From Chryseobacterium endalhagicum (GTDB taxonomy: Bacteria; Bacteroidota; Bacteroidia; Flavobacteriales; Weeksellaceae): 64,000 nt of DNA. The number at the start of each line of letters is the position of its first letter. Position 1 is the first letter of the stretch. The stretch is from contig NZ_JAELVM010000002.1 in the NCBI RefSeq assembly GCF_016745235.1, positions 372,001 to 436,000 of the forward strand, given 5' to 3'. The position numbers and the translations under genes are program-made. Shown here in pieces: positions 7,866 to 15,804 of the stretch. Below the pieces are notes generated by a model. That model saw only the letters and a program-made list of their open reading frames with translations, was not told where the DNA came from and did no database searches.

Positions 7866-8747
7866 ATGGGAATTATTTTAAAGCCTATAGATGTTGTAGA
7901 TGATATTACTCAGGAAGAGTTTATGGAAAAATATCTAAAGCCCAGAAGGCCCGTTGTCATTAAAAATATGGCAAGAAAATGGCCTGCCTATCAGAAGTGG
8001 ACTATGGATTATGTAAAGGAAGTGGTAGGTGATGTGGAAGTTCCTCTTTATGATTCTAAAAAAGCCGATCCTGCCGCTCCCATCAATACACCCACTACAA
8101 AAATGAAGTTCGGAGATTATATAGACCTCATCCAGAGAGAACCTACCGATCTTAGAATTTTCTTTTTTGACCCGATAAAACATGCCAATAAGTTAATGGA
8201 CGATTTTATTGCCCCTAAAGAGCTTATGGGAGGTTTTCTGGACAAATATCCTTCTATGTTTTTTGGTGGAAAAAGTTCTGTAACGTTCCTTCATTTTGAT
8301 ATTGATATGGCACATATATTTCACACGCACTTCAACGGAAGAAAGCATGTGAAGCTGTTTGAATATAAGTGGAAAGAAAGGCTGTACAGGCTTCCATACG
8401 CTACCTACGCACTGGAAGATTATGATATTGACAATCCAGATTTTGAAAAATATCCCGCCTTAGACGGCGTAGAAGGAATTGAGTGCTTCCTGGAACACGG
8501 GGACACCCTTTTCATGCCTACAGGCTGGTGGCACTGGATGAAATACCTGGACGGAAGTTTCTCCATTTCTCTCAGAGCATGGGACAAATCCTGGGCTGTA
8601 AAAGCTCACTCCATTTGGAATCTTACGGTTCAGCGTAAATTTGACGATATTATGAAGTCCAATTTTAAAAATAAATACATGGACTGGAAGGAAAAAGCAG
8701 CCGTAAAAACCGCAGAAATGGCCTTGAAAAGAGGCTTACCAAAATAA
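7866..8747 (+). CDS. JmjC/cupin-8 2-oxoglutarate oxygenase
   Basis: 293 residues of the cupin-like JmjC family (as in FIH and JMJD proteins): Fe(II)- and 2-oxoglutarate-dependent hydroxylases. The facial triad is visible: H143 and D145 in LHFDID and H223 in GWWHWM, with the typical double-stranded beta-helix spacing. K160 or K163, close behind the first motif, is a candidate 2-oxoglutarate contact. The N-terminal PVVIKNMARKWPA is a standard opening for this family. The substrate (protein side chain or small molecule) cannot be read. The feo-like palindrome upstream suggests metal-responsive expression, which would suit an iron enzyme. Confidence 0.9.
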   Translation: MGIILKPIDVVDDITQEEFMEKYLKPRRPVVIKNMARKWPAYQKWTMDYVKEVVGDVEVPLYDSKKADPAAPINTPTTKMKFGDYIDLIQREPTDLRIFFFDPIKHANKLMDDFIAPKELMGGFLDKYPSMFFGGKSSVTFLHFDIDMAHIFHTHFNGRKHVKLFEYKWKERLYRLPYATYALEDYDIDNPDFEKYPALDGVEGIECFLEHGDTLFMPTGWWHWMKYLDGSFSISLRAWDKSWAVKAHSIWNLTVQRKFDDIMKSNFKNKYMDWKEKAAVKTAEMALKRGLPK

Positions 8748-8754
8748 ACAAAAA

Positions 8755-8781
8755 GACGTTTCAATAAGAAGCGCCTTTTTT
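8755..8781. terminator. Terminator after the JmjC-like gene
   Basis: Stem GACGTTTC (8755-8762) with GAAGCGCC (8768-8775), one mismatch and one G-T wobble, five-base loop, then a T-run. An A-run on the left lets it also act on the convergent minus-strand gene ending at 8780. Confidence 0.65.
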
Positions 8782-9190
8782 ATTGTTGAATATTCAGAAG
8801 AAGTTCTTCCATATTTCTCGTTACCTCGTTGCAGGAAAAGCAGGCTTCTTTTCCATCCTGAGAAAACCATCTGCACTGCGACCGGATCGGGCAGTATGAC
8901 AGCTCGGTTTCTTTGTGAATATCTAAATTCTGAACCTTTCGGGAAAGGGAACATTTGGATTCTTCCTTATCCCACTGTGCACAGCCTTTCTCAACACATT
9001 TTCCTGTAAACCGGAACCTTTGCTCCAGGCTGTTTTTATCTTTATTCTGTTCCAGAAAATCTTCTGTGACGGTGAGGGGCGTGATAAACTGTACCTTCCC
9101 GTCTTTCCCAACAACTCCAAAAAGCTGTGCCCCAACTTTTCCAACATAACTGGGACACATTTTTTTTGAAGCAGAAGAATCAGCCTCCAT
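8780..9190 (-). CDS. Cys-rich protein, possible metal or Fe-S binder
   Basis: 136 residues with eight Cys at 12, 65, 70, 80, 100, 106, 117 and 120, giving the spacings C-x4-C-x9-C and C-x5-C-x10-C-x2-C. Conserved-looking blocks are MCPSYVGKVGAQLFGVVG near the start, RFRFTGKCVEKGCAQW in the middle and CRWFSQDGKEACFSC at the end. I recall similar Cys-rich proteins in unrelated bacteria but no established function. The Cys pattern suggests a bound metal or Fe-S cluster (inference). It overlaps the upstream small gene by 11 bases, so the two are almost certainly co-translated. Confidence 0.65.
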   Translation of the reverse strand: MEADSSASKKMCPSYVGKVGAQLFGVVGKDGKVQFITPLTVTEDFLEQNKDKNSLEQRFRFTGKCVEKGCAQWDKEESKCSLSRKVQNLDIHKETELSYCPIRSQCRWFSQDGKEACFSCNEVTRNMEELLLNIQQ

Positions 9191-9461
9191 ATCTTTTTAT
9201 TTGAGACTGAATGTCTTTGATCTGGCTCTGAATATCAATTCCAGGCTTGAAAATAAGGATTCCCCACGGAAACCAGTCTTTTATTTTCATTGGTTTTATC
9301 AGTCCTTTGAAGTCTCTGTGAGCTCCGAAAGCCTGTGTATTGTCAATCTTTGAAAGTTCAGAAAGTACTACATTCTGTATTCCCCTGTCGATGTTCTTCA
9401 ACTGTTCATCGGTAAGATCCACGCCTTCCAATGAAACGAAAAATTGCTTTTTAGTGGCCAT
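9180..9461 (-). CDS. Small protein paired with the Cys-rich gene
   Basis: 93 residues, no signal peptide, no Cys. The N-terminus (MATKKQFFVSLEGVDLTDEQLKNIDRG) reads like a short helical domain. The C-terminus carries a tandem repeat of seven residues (DIQSQIK twice) and ends Arg-Tyr-Gly-Gly. Its 3' end overlaps the start of the Cys-rich gene. Function unknown. The layout, a small leader-like protein followed by a Cys-rich partner, resembles some ribosomal-peptide loci, but no modifying enzyme is present, so that idea is weak. Confidence 0.6.
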   Translation of the reverse strand: MATKKQFFVSLEGVDLTDEQLKNIDRGIQNVVLSELSKIDNTQAFGAHRDFKGLIKPMKIKDWFPWGILIFKPGIDIQSQIKDIQSQIKRYGG

Positions 9462-9609
9462 AACTATAGTTTTTATTGGTTTTATAAAGCAAAGTTCGGC
9501 AGAGTCTGTTCTAAAGTCATCAGGAAAAACACCCTTTCTGCGTAGGTGAAAAACCCGAAAATTAATTACTGATTATCAATATTTTAAATGTTTTTTTCTG
9601 TTGGAAAAT

Positions 9610-9672
9610 CGCAAGGACGCAAGTTTTTTTTAAGGGGAACTGTTTTAAGACGCAAGAAAATCAGAGATTTTC
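9610..9672. repeat. Interspersed repeat, copy A
   Basis: About 63 bases running from CGCAAGGACGCAAG to a terminal hairpin GAAAATC-AGA-GATTTTC. A clearly related copy in the same orientation lies at 11688-11751, so the two flank the M14 peptidase gene. The remainder of the 383-base gap 9462-9844 is AT-rich and shows no gene. Confidence 0.55.
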
Positions 9673-9844
9673 AGCAAGGTGGATCATTGGTAAGATTACT
9701 TTGTTGCAATGTTAATCAAATAAAATAGCTGATTCATTTTATCGGTGATCGATGTTTTGCTGTAAAACCTTATTTTCAAATATTTGCGTCATTGCAATGT
9801 TCCAGCTATACATAAAGATCAAACAGGTTTCATCCATAAAAAGT

Positions 9845-11569
9845 TTATAAGATTCTGTAAACCGGATACTGTCTGAACGTTTTTCCTTCGAAATAAGGAG
9901 AATTTCTGTAAATCCAATCCAGCTGGGCTGTTCCGTCGTCTGCAAATTTTTTATCTGATGCTTTTTTCGCCTCAAAAGCGTCTTTTAACTTTTTATCCGT
10001 TCTCAGTAATTCTGAAGCGGTATCTTCAAAAATATAGGCTGAATAATATTCTTTCTGAGCTAAAATTCCATCAAAGAAATTCCAGTTAAAAAATGAGTCT
10101 AAAGCCTCAGGTTCAATGGTTTCAATGATGTATTTTACGCCAGGCTGATCTGTAGAAATTAAATAATCTCCGGACAGGAAAGTTTGGCTTCTTTTTGTTG
10201 TTTCAACGGTCGTATCGTAATGAAGATAATGTCCTTCGTAAGGATTTTTCACCGTTTTAAAGTCTTTGATTGTATAAGACTCTACTTCTGCCGTACTGTC
10301 TTTTTTAAGAGCAGTCATTCTGATGTTATTTCTTTTCAGTTCTTCAATCACCCGGTATTGAGACTGCGGAATGATATAGTATTTTGGAATTGTAATATAT
10401 CCGGTAGGAACAGCTGTGGTAAAGAGTTTGATCTTCTTGGTAAACGGTTTATTTCTGTCGTAATACAGCCTTGGTTTTCCGGAAATCTCACTCGGTTTAT
10501 ATTTCCCTTCATATCCTTTGAAATCCATGGTCGAAAATTTTGTAGAATCTATTTTCCAACGGATTCCGTACTGCATTCCAGCTTTGTACTGCTTTAAATT
10601 TTCGAGGCGAAGCTGTTTTATCTTTCCATAATCTTTATCCAGATTCTGAAGATTTACCAGCATATATTTGTACGTGGCATCTACCCTTTTATTGTAAGGT
10701 TTCAGCATATGCGTTTCAGGAACGGTTCCCAATGAGTTGAACAAGGAAGTATATCCGGTAGAGTATCTGGGCGAATCTTCAAAAGCGGCAAATCCTTCGT
10801 CCGGAACATCCCCATGGATATTTACATAAGGTGTACTTTCATAGCCTAGTTTTTTCATGTCTTCGAGGTTTTTAGCCTGATAGTCATTGTAGAAGTAGTT
10901 TCCCAATGTATTTCCAAGGCGCTCCTTAAAGGTTGAAATGTAGGTAAAAATATACTGATAATCAGCTCCGTTGCTTACATGGTTATCTATAAAAACATCC
11001 GGCTGCAGCCACTGATAAATCTCCTGAAAACTTCTGGCATTCTTTGAATCCGCTTTAATGAAATCCCTGTTCAGGTCATAGTTTCTGGCATTTCCTCTGA
11101 AACCATACTGTTCCGGACCATTTTGATTGGCTCTTGAGAAAGATCCTCTGTTCAGCATTCCGCTCACATTATAAGCAGAAATGGCCGCAATAATGAAGTT
11201 CTGAGGCGTCTTTATTTTCTGGGCCGCCAGATCACGCATCAGCATCATGGTAGCATCTATTCCATCAGGTTCTCCCGGATGAATCCCGTTATTGACAAAG
11301 AGAACAGCTTTATCTTTCCGCAGTTTTTCAATATTTTTTTCAGGAAAAGGATTGTAAATGACCACATAAATAGGTTTTCCATTGTCATCTTCCCCTTTTT
11401 TAAGGTATTGAATGGTGCTGAATTTTTTAGCCAGATCCTGGTAATAGGCATTCATTTCTTCATAGGTAACCGTTTGGTTTTTATTTCCTTTTTCAAAAGG
11501 GGTTTGAAATGAATTCTGAGCTAAAAGAAGGGAAGAGCTTAGGAAAATAAAGAGATATTTCAATTTCAT
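9845..11569 (-). CDS. M14 family zinc carboxypeptidase, secreted
   Basis: 574 residues from the ATG at 11567-11569, chosen because it starts a good signal peptide (MKLKYLFIFLSSSLLLAQ); the frame extends 7 codons further upstream. Zinc ligands fit the M14 pattern: HPGE (H97, E100) and the later H197 in DNHVSN. Between them lies the substrate-binding RNYDLNRDF block (162-170). The catalytic Glu is probably in GTVPETHML. The long C-terminal region is beta-rich. It is predicted to trim C-terminal residues or peptidoglycan peptides outside the inner membrane. It has no operon partners and is bracketed by two copies of an intergenic repeat. Confidence 0.88.
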   Translation of the reverse strand: MKLKYLFIFLSSSLLLAQNSFQTPFEKGNKNQTVTYEEMNAYYQDLAKKFSTIQYLKKGEDDNGKPIYVVIYNPFPEKNIEKLRKDKAVLFVNNGIHPGEPDGIDATMMLMRDLAAQKIKTPQNFIIAAISAYNVSGMLNRGSFSRANQNGPEQYGFRGNARNYDLNRDFIKADSKNARSFQEIYQWLQPDVFIDNHVSNGADYQYIFTYISTFKERLGNTLGNYFYNDYQAKNLEDMKKLGYESTPYVNIHGDVPDEGFAAFEDSPRYSTGYTSLFNSLGTVPETHMLKPYNKRVDATYKYMLVNLQNLDKDYGKIKQLRLENLKQYKAGMQYGIRWKIDSTKFSTMDFKGYEGKYKPSEISGKPRLYYDRNKPFTKKIKLFTTAVPTGYITIPKYYIIPQSQYRVIEELKRNNIRMTALKKDSTAEVESYTIKDFKTVKNPYEGHYLHYDTTVETTKRSQTFLSGDYLISTDQPGVKYIIETIEPEALDSFFNWNFFDGILAQKEYYSAYIFEDTASELLRTDKKLKDAFEAKKASDKKFADDGTAQLDWIYRNSPYFEGKTFRQYPVYRIL

Positions 11570-11687
11570 TGGAGCAGTTTTGATTTTCAAAATTACTTAA
11601 ATTCCTGGGAAAAGGGTTAAAAAGCGGAAGGGTAAAACGGGAAAGTGATAAAAATTGTACGTGGGCTGTTGAAAAGGGTTGGGGAAA

Positions 11688-11751
11688 CGCGAGGGCGCAA
11701 AAGGTTTTTATTATGATGCTGTTTTAAGGCGCAAGAAAATCGAAGATTTTC
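11688..11751. repeat. Interspersed repeat, copy B
   Basis: Runs from CGCGAGGGCGCAAAAGG to GAAAATC-GAA-GATTTTC. It is aligned with copy A at 9610-9672 through the shared words GGCGCAA/GGACGCAA, CTGTTTTAAG and CGCAAGAAAATC. It is followed by a degenerate tract of AATCTG words (11766-11800), another motif repeated at 56.3 and 57.6-58.3 kb. Confidence 0.55.
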
Positions 11752-11834
11752 ATTTTGAATTAGTATTGAAATCTGTAAGATCTGTTTAATCTGCGGGAGA
11801 TAAAAATTAATCTTTGGGATTGTTTATTAAAGAA

Positions 11835-11865
11835 AACCTTATAGGTTTTGGAAACCTATAAGGTT
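11835..11865. repeat. REP-like perfect hairpin
   Basis: Fourteen-base perfect arms AACCTTATAGGTTT (11835-11848) and AAACCTATAAGGTT (11852-11865) with a three-base loop. It sits 28 bases beyond the 3' end of the phosphoesterase gene, so it could also act as terminator or 3' stabiliser for the long minus-strand operon; there is no clear T-run. It fills part of the 324-base gap 11570-11893. Confidence 0.55.
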
Positions 11866-11893
11866 GGGAGTGTTGGAGATTTCTGGTGTATTT

Positions 11894-12649
11894 TCATAAG
11901 GTTTTATTTCCTAAGATATCTTTATTTCTGCCCTTTTCATCGGGGTATAGCGACGGAAGCGGATCGCTCTGCCAGAACTCTTTGGTTTCAATATCCATCA
12001 TGGATAATGCGCCTGTAAAAGCGGCTCCGGTATCCATATTCCAGATATTGGCTTTATTGGCAGGATGCTTTATGCCTATATCCAATGTCGGGGTATGGCC
12101 GATAAATATTTCCTTGTATAAAAGCAGTCTTTTCGGGTAGAGTTCTGAGTTTTTTTCCAGTTTTGTATCCATTGCTACCGCAGTTTCCCACAGGGTTCGG
12201 TCCCAACGGTAATTGCTGGAATAGACTTCTTTTTCAGGACCGTGCATAGAAGAATATCCGGCATGGATAAACAGACGGTTTTCATCATCTACATGATAAT
12301 TTTTCATCCTCTGAAAGAATTCAAGATGAAGATCCAGATCTTCCAGTGAATAGTCATTATAGCTGTCAACCGTGCTTTTTCCTCCATTGAACAGCCACAC
12401 ATCAGGCCCATCTCCCGACGACAGCCAGTCTTCACACCAGGCATCATGATTTCCTTTGATAAAGATACATTCATGCTTTCCGGAAAGCTCTGTTAAAAAC
12501 TGGATAACCTGAGCAGATTCACTCCATCCATCCACGTAATCTCCCAGAAAGATAAACTGATCAGCAGCAGCAATACCTGCTCTTTCAAAAACCTGTTTCA
12601 AAGCTTTCAATCCTCCGTGGATATCGCCAATTACTAATGTTCTTCCCAT
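11894..12649 (-). CDS. Metallophosphoesterase
   Basis: 251 residues of the calcineurin-like phosphoesterase fold. The di-metal motifs are all present: GDIHGG (residues 7-12), GDYVDGW (about 36-42), GNHDAW (about 67-72) and a later IHAGY and GHTP. It is close to the Ser/Thr phosphatase/Ap4A-hydrolase branch. It is the last gene of the ADP-ribose cluster and lies two bases after kptA. This suggests it removes a phosphate from a product of the cluster, such as an RNA 2'/3' end or ADP-ribose 1'',2''-cyclic phosphate released by KptA; this is inference. The REP-like hairpin lies just downstream. Confidence 0.85.
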   Translation of the reverse strand: MGRTLVIGDIHGGLKALKQVFERAGIAAADQFIFLGDYVDGWSESAQVIQFLTELSGKHECIFIKGNHDAWCEDWLSSGDGPDVWLFNGGKSTVDSYNDYSLEDLDLHLEFFQRMKNYHVDDENRLFIHAGYSSMHGPEKEVYSSNYRWDRTLWETAVAMDTKLEKNSELYPKRLLLYKEIFIGHTPTLDIGIKHPANKANIWNMDTGAAFTGALSMMDIETKEFWQSDPLPSLYPDEKGRNKDILGNKTL

Positions 12650-12651
12650 TT

Positions 12652-13215
12652 TTATTTTGAAATATATCTGGCATCTACAAAATCCGTCAGCCAGACTCCG
12701 TTGGCCGAAAGATAAAAAGGTATTCCGCTTTCGTGCATCTCCCCGGTTCTGATGGTTAGGATCACAGGTTTTCCGTGCCGCATTCCTACTTTCGTGGCAG
12801 TTTCCTTATCCGCGCTCAGATGAACATGCTGGCGGCTTCTTTTTTCAATCCCTTTGTCGAGGATAGAAGCAATATTGGCTTCTGCGGTTCCGTGGTACAG
12901 GAAATCAGGAGGCTGTGCCGCTTTCAGAGCAAGATCTATGTCAATGGAATGTCCCTGGCTGGCTCTGATCCTGGTTTTATCTTCATTAAAAGCAAAACGT
13001 TTTTTATTGTTGGTTTCCACAACTTCTTCCAGATCTTCAAATGTAAAGTGTACTCTGCCCTTTGCAGATTTTGAAATCAGTTCACTGACTTCCGCCCATC
13101 CGTTTTCATCCAGTTTCAGCTGAATGGTGTCCGGCTGATGTCTGAGAATAAGGCTTAGAAATTTGCTTATTCTTTTGTTTTGTATTTCGTTCATGGTGTC
13201 TGTTATTGTAATCAT
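12652..13215 (-). CDS. kptA: RNA 2'-phosphotransferase KptA/Tpt1
   Basis: 187 residues. KptA moves the internal 2'-phosphate of RNA to NAD, giving ADP-ribose 1'',2''-cyclic phosphate and nicotinamide. The family's Arg-His-Arg-Arg set is visible: R25-H26 (SLILRHQP), R84 in RASQGHS and R128 in SRQHVHLSAD, with YHGT at 107-110 forming the NAD pocket. I choose the ATG at 13213-13215 because it overlaps the preceding DUF2971 stop as ATGA; MNEIQ at 13194 is an alternative. Its NAD-consuming chemistry fits the surrounding sirtuin, macrodomain and NADAR genes. The phosphoesterase follows after two bases. Confidence 0.93.
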   Translation of the reverse strand: MITITDTMNEIQNKRISKFLSLILRHQPDTIQLKLDENGWAEVSELISKSAKGRVHFTFEDLEEVVETNNKKRFAFNEDKTRIRASQGHSIDIDLALKAAQPPDFLYHGTAEANIASILDKGIEKRSRQHVHLSADKETATKVGMRHGKPVILTIRTGEMHESGIPFYLSANGVWLTDFVDARYISK

Positions 13216-14012
13216 GTTTTTACACAAATATCATCTTCTTTTAATATTGGAATGTTTCCAATATTTTGCAATATTTCATTTCTTATTTCATTTTCATCCT
13301 CTGTATTCATTCTATTACCTAAAATTATATGGTGAAAAACGTCGGCAGGAAGTTTTATTTGCCTATCAGCTATTGTTGCACCATTAATCCAAAATTTCTG
13401 AGTTCTATATTCTTTTTCAAATTCCCATTTTTTCTCTTTTTGATAAACCTGTAAAGCTCTTGCGGTATCTATATTCATAAATGGTTGTGGTAAAATTATA
13501 GGCATTTTTTCATAATATTCAACTATCCCTCCTCCTCCTAAATAATCAAACAATTTCTCTGAATTATAACCAATGCAAAATCCTTGATGCTTATTTGCAT
13601 ATTTTTCCCACATTTTATCCAAACAATTGTGTTCCGTTAAACTTAAAACACCTAATCTTTTATCATACTCTTCAAAATAAAAAGCAGTATACTCCTCATA
13701 ATTCTTTATATAAGTCTTTTCTTTTACCCATTTTATAGAATCCCTTCTGTGTCTTTGTCTGTTGAAAGATGGATTTACTCTCTTTGATAGGTTCATGGCA
13801 AATACTAGAGCTTCTTTTTCTGTTAATAAATCATATCTAACAGGAAGCTTGCAATCTATCTTATCTTCAAATGAACTTGGAGATGCCATAAAAACTTCTC
13901 TATTTGTGATAAATCTTTTATTATTCTTATTATGCCAATCTCTGTATTTATATAGAATTTTAGGAAACTCTATATCTTTTAATGTTCCTACACTCTTATT
14001 TATTATATGCAT
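13212..14012 (-). CDS. DUF2971 protein, short form
   Basis: 266 residues. DUF2971 signatures are visible: LYKYRDW near residue 20, FMASPSSFEDKIDC (about 41-54), VLSLTEHNCLDKMWEKYANKHQGFCIGY in the middle, and an E-x-E-Y-R block (KKWEFEKEYRTQ) near residue 207. The family is uncharacterised and is often seen in variable or defence-linked loci. Base composition is visibly more AT-rich than in the neighbouring sirtuin and kptA genes, suggesting later acquisition into the operon. It is coupled to kptA by an ATGA overlap. It is a distant paralogue of the gene at 14747-15784. Confidence 0.8.
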   Translation of the reverse strand: MHIINKSVGTLKDIEFPKILYKYRDWHNKNNKRFITNREVFMASPSSFEDKIDCKLPVRYDLLTEKEALVFAMNLSKRVNPSFNRQRHRRDSIKWVKEKTYIKNYEEYTAFYFEEYDKRLGVLSLTEHNCLDKMWEKYANKHQGFCIGYNSEKLFDYLGGGGIVEYYEKMPIILPQPFMNIDTARALQVYQKEKKWEFEKEYRTQKFWINGATIADRQIKLPADVFHHIILGNRMNTEDENEIRNEILQNIGNIPILKEDDICVKT

Positions 14013-14063
14013 AATTAATTCTATTATTTTTGATCTAAATTCCAGCTTTGACCGCGTTTTCCA

Positions 14064-14750
14064 TTATGCTAAATTGACAAGTTTATCAAACAGCAATTTC
14101 ATTCCTTTGGTTGCGGATTCTTTCATCACTACGGCTCTTTGTCCGTATCCGAATCCGGTTTCGTTGGGATTGATGACTACCAGCAGACAATCGTCTTTGA
14201 TCTCGTGGATCAGTCCGGCAGCCGGATATACCTGCAGCGAAGTTCCGATTACCACCAGAATATCTGCCTCTTTTACTTTTTCTCTTGCCGTCTGGTACAG
14301 TGGAACATCTTCTCCAAACCATACGATAAAAGGTCTCAGCTGAGCCCCGTCTTCGGCTTTGTCTCCAATCCGGATATCACCTTTCTGCTCATAGATCAGA
14401 TTTTTATTATTGCAGGAGCAGGATTTGAACAGTTCTCCATGAATGTGCAGGATATTTGTAGATCCGGCTCTTTCATGCAGATCGTCTATATTTTGGGTAA
14501 TGATCTGAACATCGAAATGCTTTTCCAGTTCTGCCAGCAGCTGATGCGCTTCATTCGGATGTACATCGTGAAGCTGTTTTCTTCTCTGGTTGTAAAATTC
14601 CAGAACCAATCCTCTGTCTTTTCTCCATCCTTCCGGGCTGGCAACGTCTGTAATATTATGATTTTCCCAGAGACCATCTCCGTCTCTGAATGTTTTTATT
14701 CCGCTTTCGGCACTGATTCCGGCGCCGCTTAATATGGTTAGTTTTTTCAT
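14064..14750 (-). CDS. Sir2 family NAD-dependent deacylase
   Basis: 228 residues. Sirtuin motifs: SGAGISAESGI (8-18), FRDGDGLW (21-28), TQNIDDLHERAGS (85-97), catalytic H104 in HGEL, GTSLQVYPAA (169-178) and a closing NPNET. The reaction is NAD-dependent removal of acyl groups from lysine, producing O-acetyl-ADP-ribose, which is a known macrodomain substrate and so fits the macrodomain gene in the same cluster. Only C111 and C113 could form a zinc pair; the second Cys pair of the classical zinc ribbon is absent. The start overlaps the upstream DUF2971 stop by four bases (ATGA). Confidence 0.93.
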   Translation of the reverse strand: MKKLTILSGAGISAESGIKTFRDGDGLWENHNITDVASPEGWRKDRGLVLEFYNQRRKQLHDVHPNEAHQLLAELEKHFDVQIITQNIDDLHERAGSTNILHIHGELFKSCSCNNKNLIYEQKGDIRIGDKAEDGAQLRPFIVWFGEDVPLYQTAREKVKEADILVVIGTSLQVYPAAGLIHEIKDDCLLVVINPNETGFGYGQRAVVMKESATKGMKLLFDKLVNLA

Positions 14751-15784
14751 TGTTTATTTATAATTTCATTGTAATGAAAATCTTTATAAGGGTTATTAAT
14801 TGTTACTTCTTCCCAATCATCACAAACAGTAATTATTGAATCAGCATATTTAATATATTCCTCATCATTTTTGGGATAAACATTTATTAATGATTTAACT
14901 TCTTCATTGTTAAAAATATATAAGCTGTTTTCTTTGATACAAAATTCTTCTCTAAATGCTAAAATAAATTCTTTTATTTTAGGTCCATCTATAGAACTTT
15001 TATAAAAAATATAATAAGATTCATGAAAAGCATTTTGGTGATGGTCAAGTATATCAAACTCAAACTTATTTACATCTAATTTTAATTTTCTTTTCGTTTC
15101 ATTAATGAGTTTAAAATCCAATTTAAAATTTGAGGGAAATACTTCATAAAATCTTACATCCATATCTTTGAAAAGTCCATAAAAAGATTCTTTAATTGTT
15201 TCTGGAGTTTTAATTCCAAAATAAATCCCTGTAATTGCAGAGGGATGAAATTTTTTCATTCCATACTTATCAAAAATCAACCTTATTTCTTCTTCGTGTT
15301 TCCAAGTCGATTTTTTAGTGGCAAACATTTTTTTAATGAACCCATCCTGTAAGTTTATAAGATCATCGATGCCTAAAGTTGGAATATTATCTTTATAGTC
15401 AATTTCAAATTTATATTGAAAATCAAAGTTTTGACCTTTATCAATTAATTTATCTAAATCATACTCTATGCAATATCCTGAATAAGAACTTGCATAATAG
15501 GCCCATAATTGCTCATTCAAAAAATCTTTACTTAAGCAATAAACTCCAATTTCTTCCTTGAAATTTAAAACCTTTTTAAATTGATTTTCGAAATTATTTA
15601 ATTCCTTATATGGAAATAGAATTTTCAGTTGATTTATAACTTGAGATATTTCTTCATTAAAATAAATATCAAATGGATCATTCAACATATTATAATTGGA
15701 TGAATAAAAAGAGTTATTATTAATCGTTTCAAAATCTCTTTTAAAAACATTCTCTTCTATTGATCTGTATTTATAAACTTTCAT
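14747..15784 (-). CDS. DUF2971 protein, long form
   Basis: 345 residues. The N-terminal two thirds carry the DUF2971 pattern: VYKYRSIEE at the start, SSNYNMLNDPFD (about 28-39), VYCLSKDFLNEQLWAYYASSYSGYCIEYD in the middle, and KSTWKHEEEIRLIFD near residue 165. A unique C-terminal extension (about 230-345) is not recognised and could be a second domain. Codon use is strongly AT-biased, much more so than in the PARG-like and sirtuin genes on either side. Function unknown. Being locked between two ADP-ribose enzymes by a 4-base overlap and a 20-base gap, it is probably part of the same pathway. Confidence 0.8.
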   Translation of the reverse strand: MKVYKYRSIEENVFKRDFETINNNSFYSSNYNMLNDPFDIYFNEEISQVINQLKILFPYKELNNFENQFKKVLNFKEEIGVYCLSKDFLNEQLWAYYASSYSGYCIEYDLDKLIDKGQNFDFQYKFEIDYKDNIPTLGIDDLINLQDGFIKKMFATKKSTWKHEEEIRLIFDKYGMKKFHPSAITGIYFGIKTPETIKESFYGLFKDMDVRFYEVFPSNFKLDFKLINETKRKLKLDVNKFEFDILDHHQNAFHESYYIFYKSSIDGPKIKEFILAFREEFCIKENSLYIFNNEEVKSLINVYPKNDEEYIKYADSIITVCDDWEEVTINNPYKDFHYNEIINKQ

Positions 15785-15804
15785 GATAATTAGTTTTAAG
15801 TTTA

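Noticed and set aside
8780..9461. Complete ribosomal-peptide biosynthesis locus
   Set aside because: No radical-SAM, cyclase, dehydratase, ATP-grasp or transporter gene is nearby.
13195..13227. Alternative kptA starts at 13227 and 13194
   Set aside because: The ATG at 13215 gives an ATGA overlap with the upstream gene; the others do not. The choice is not proven.
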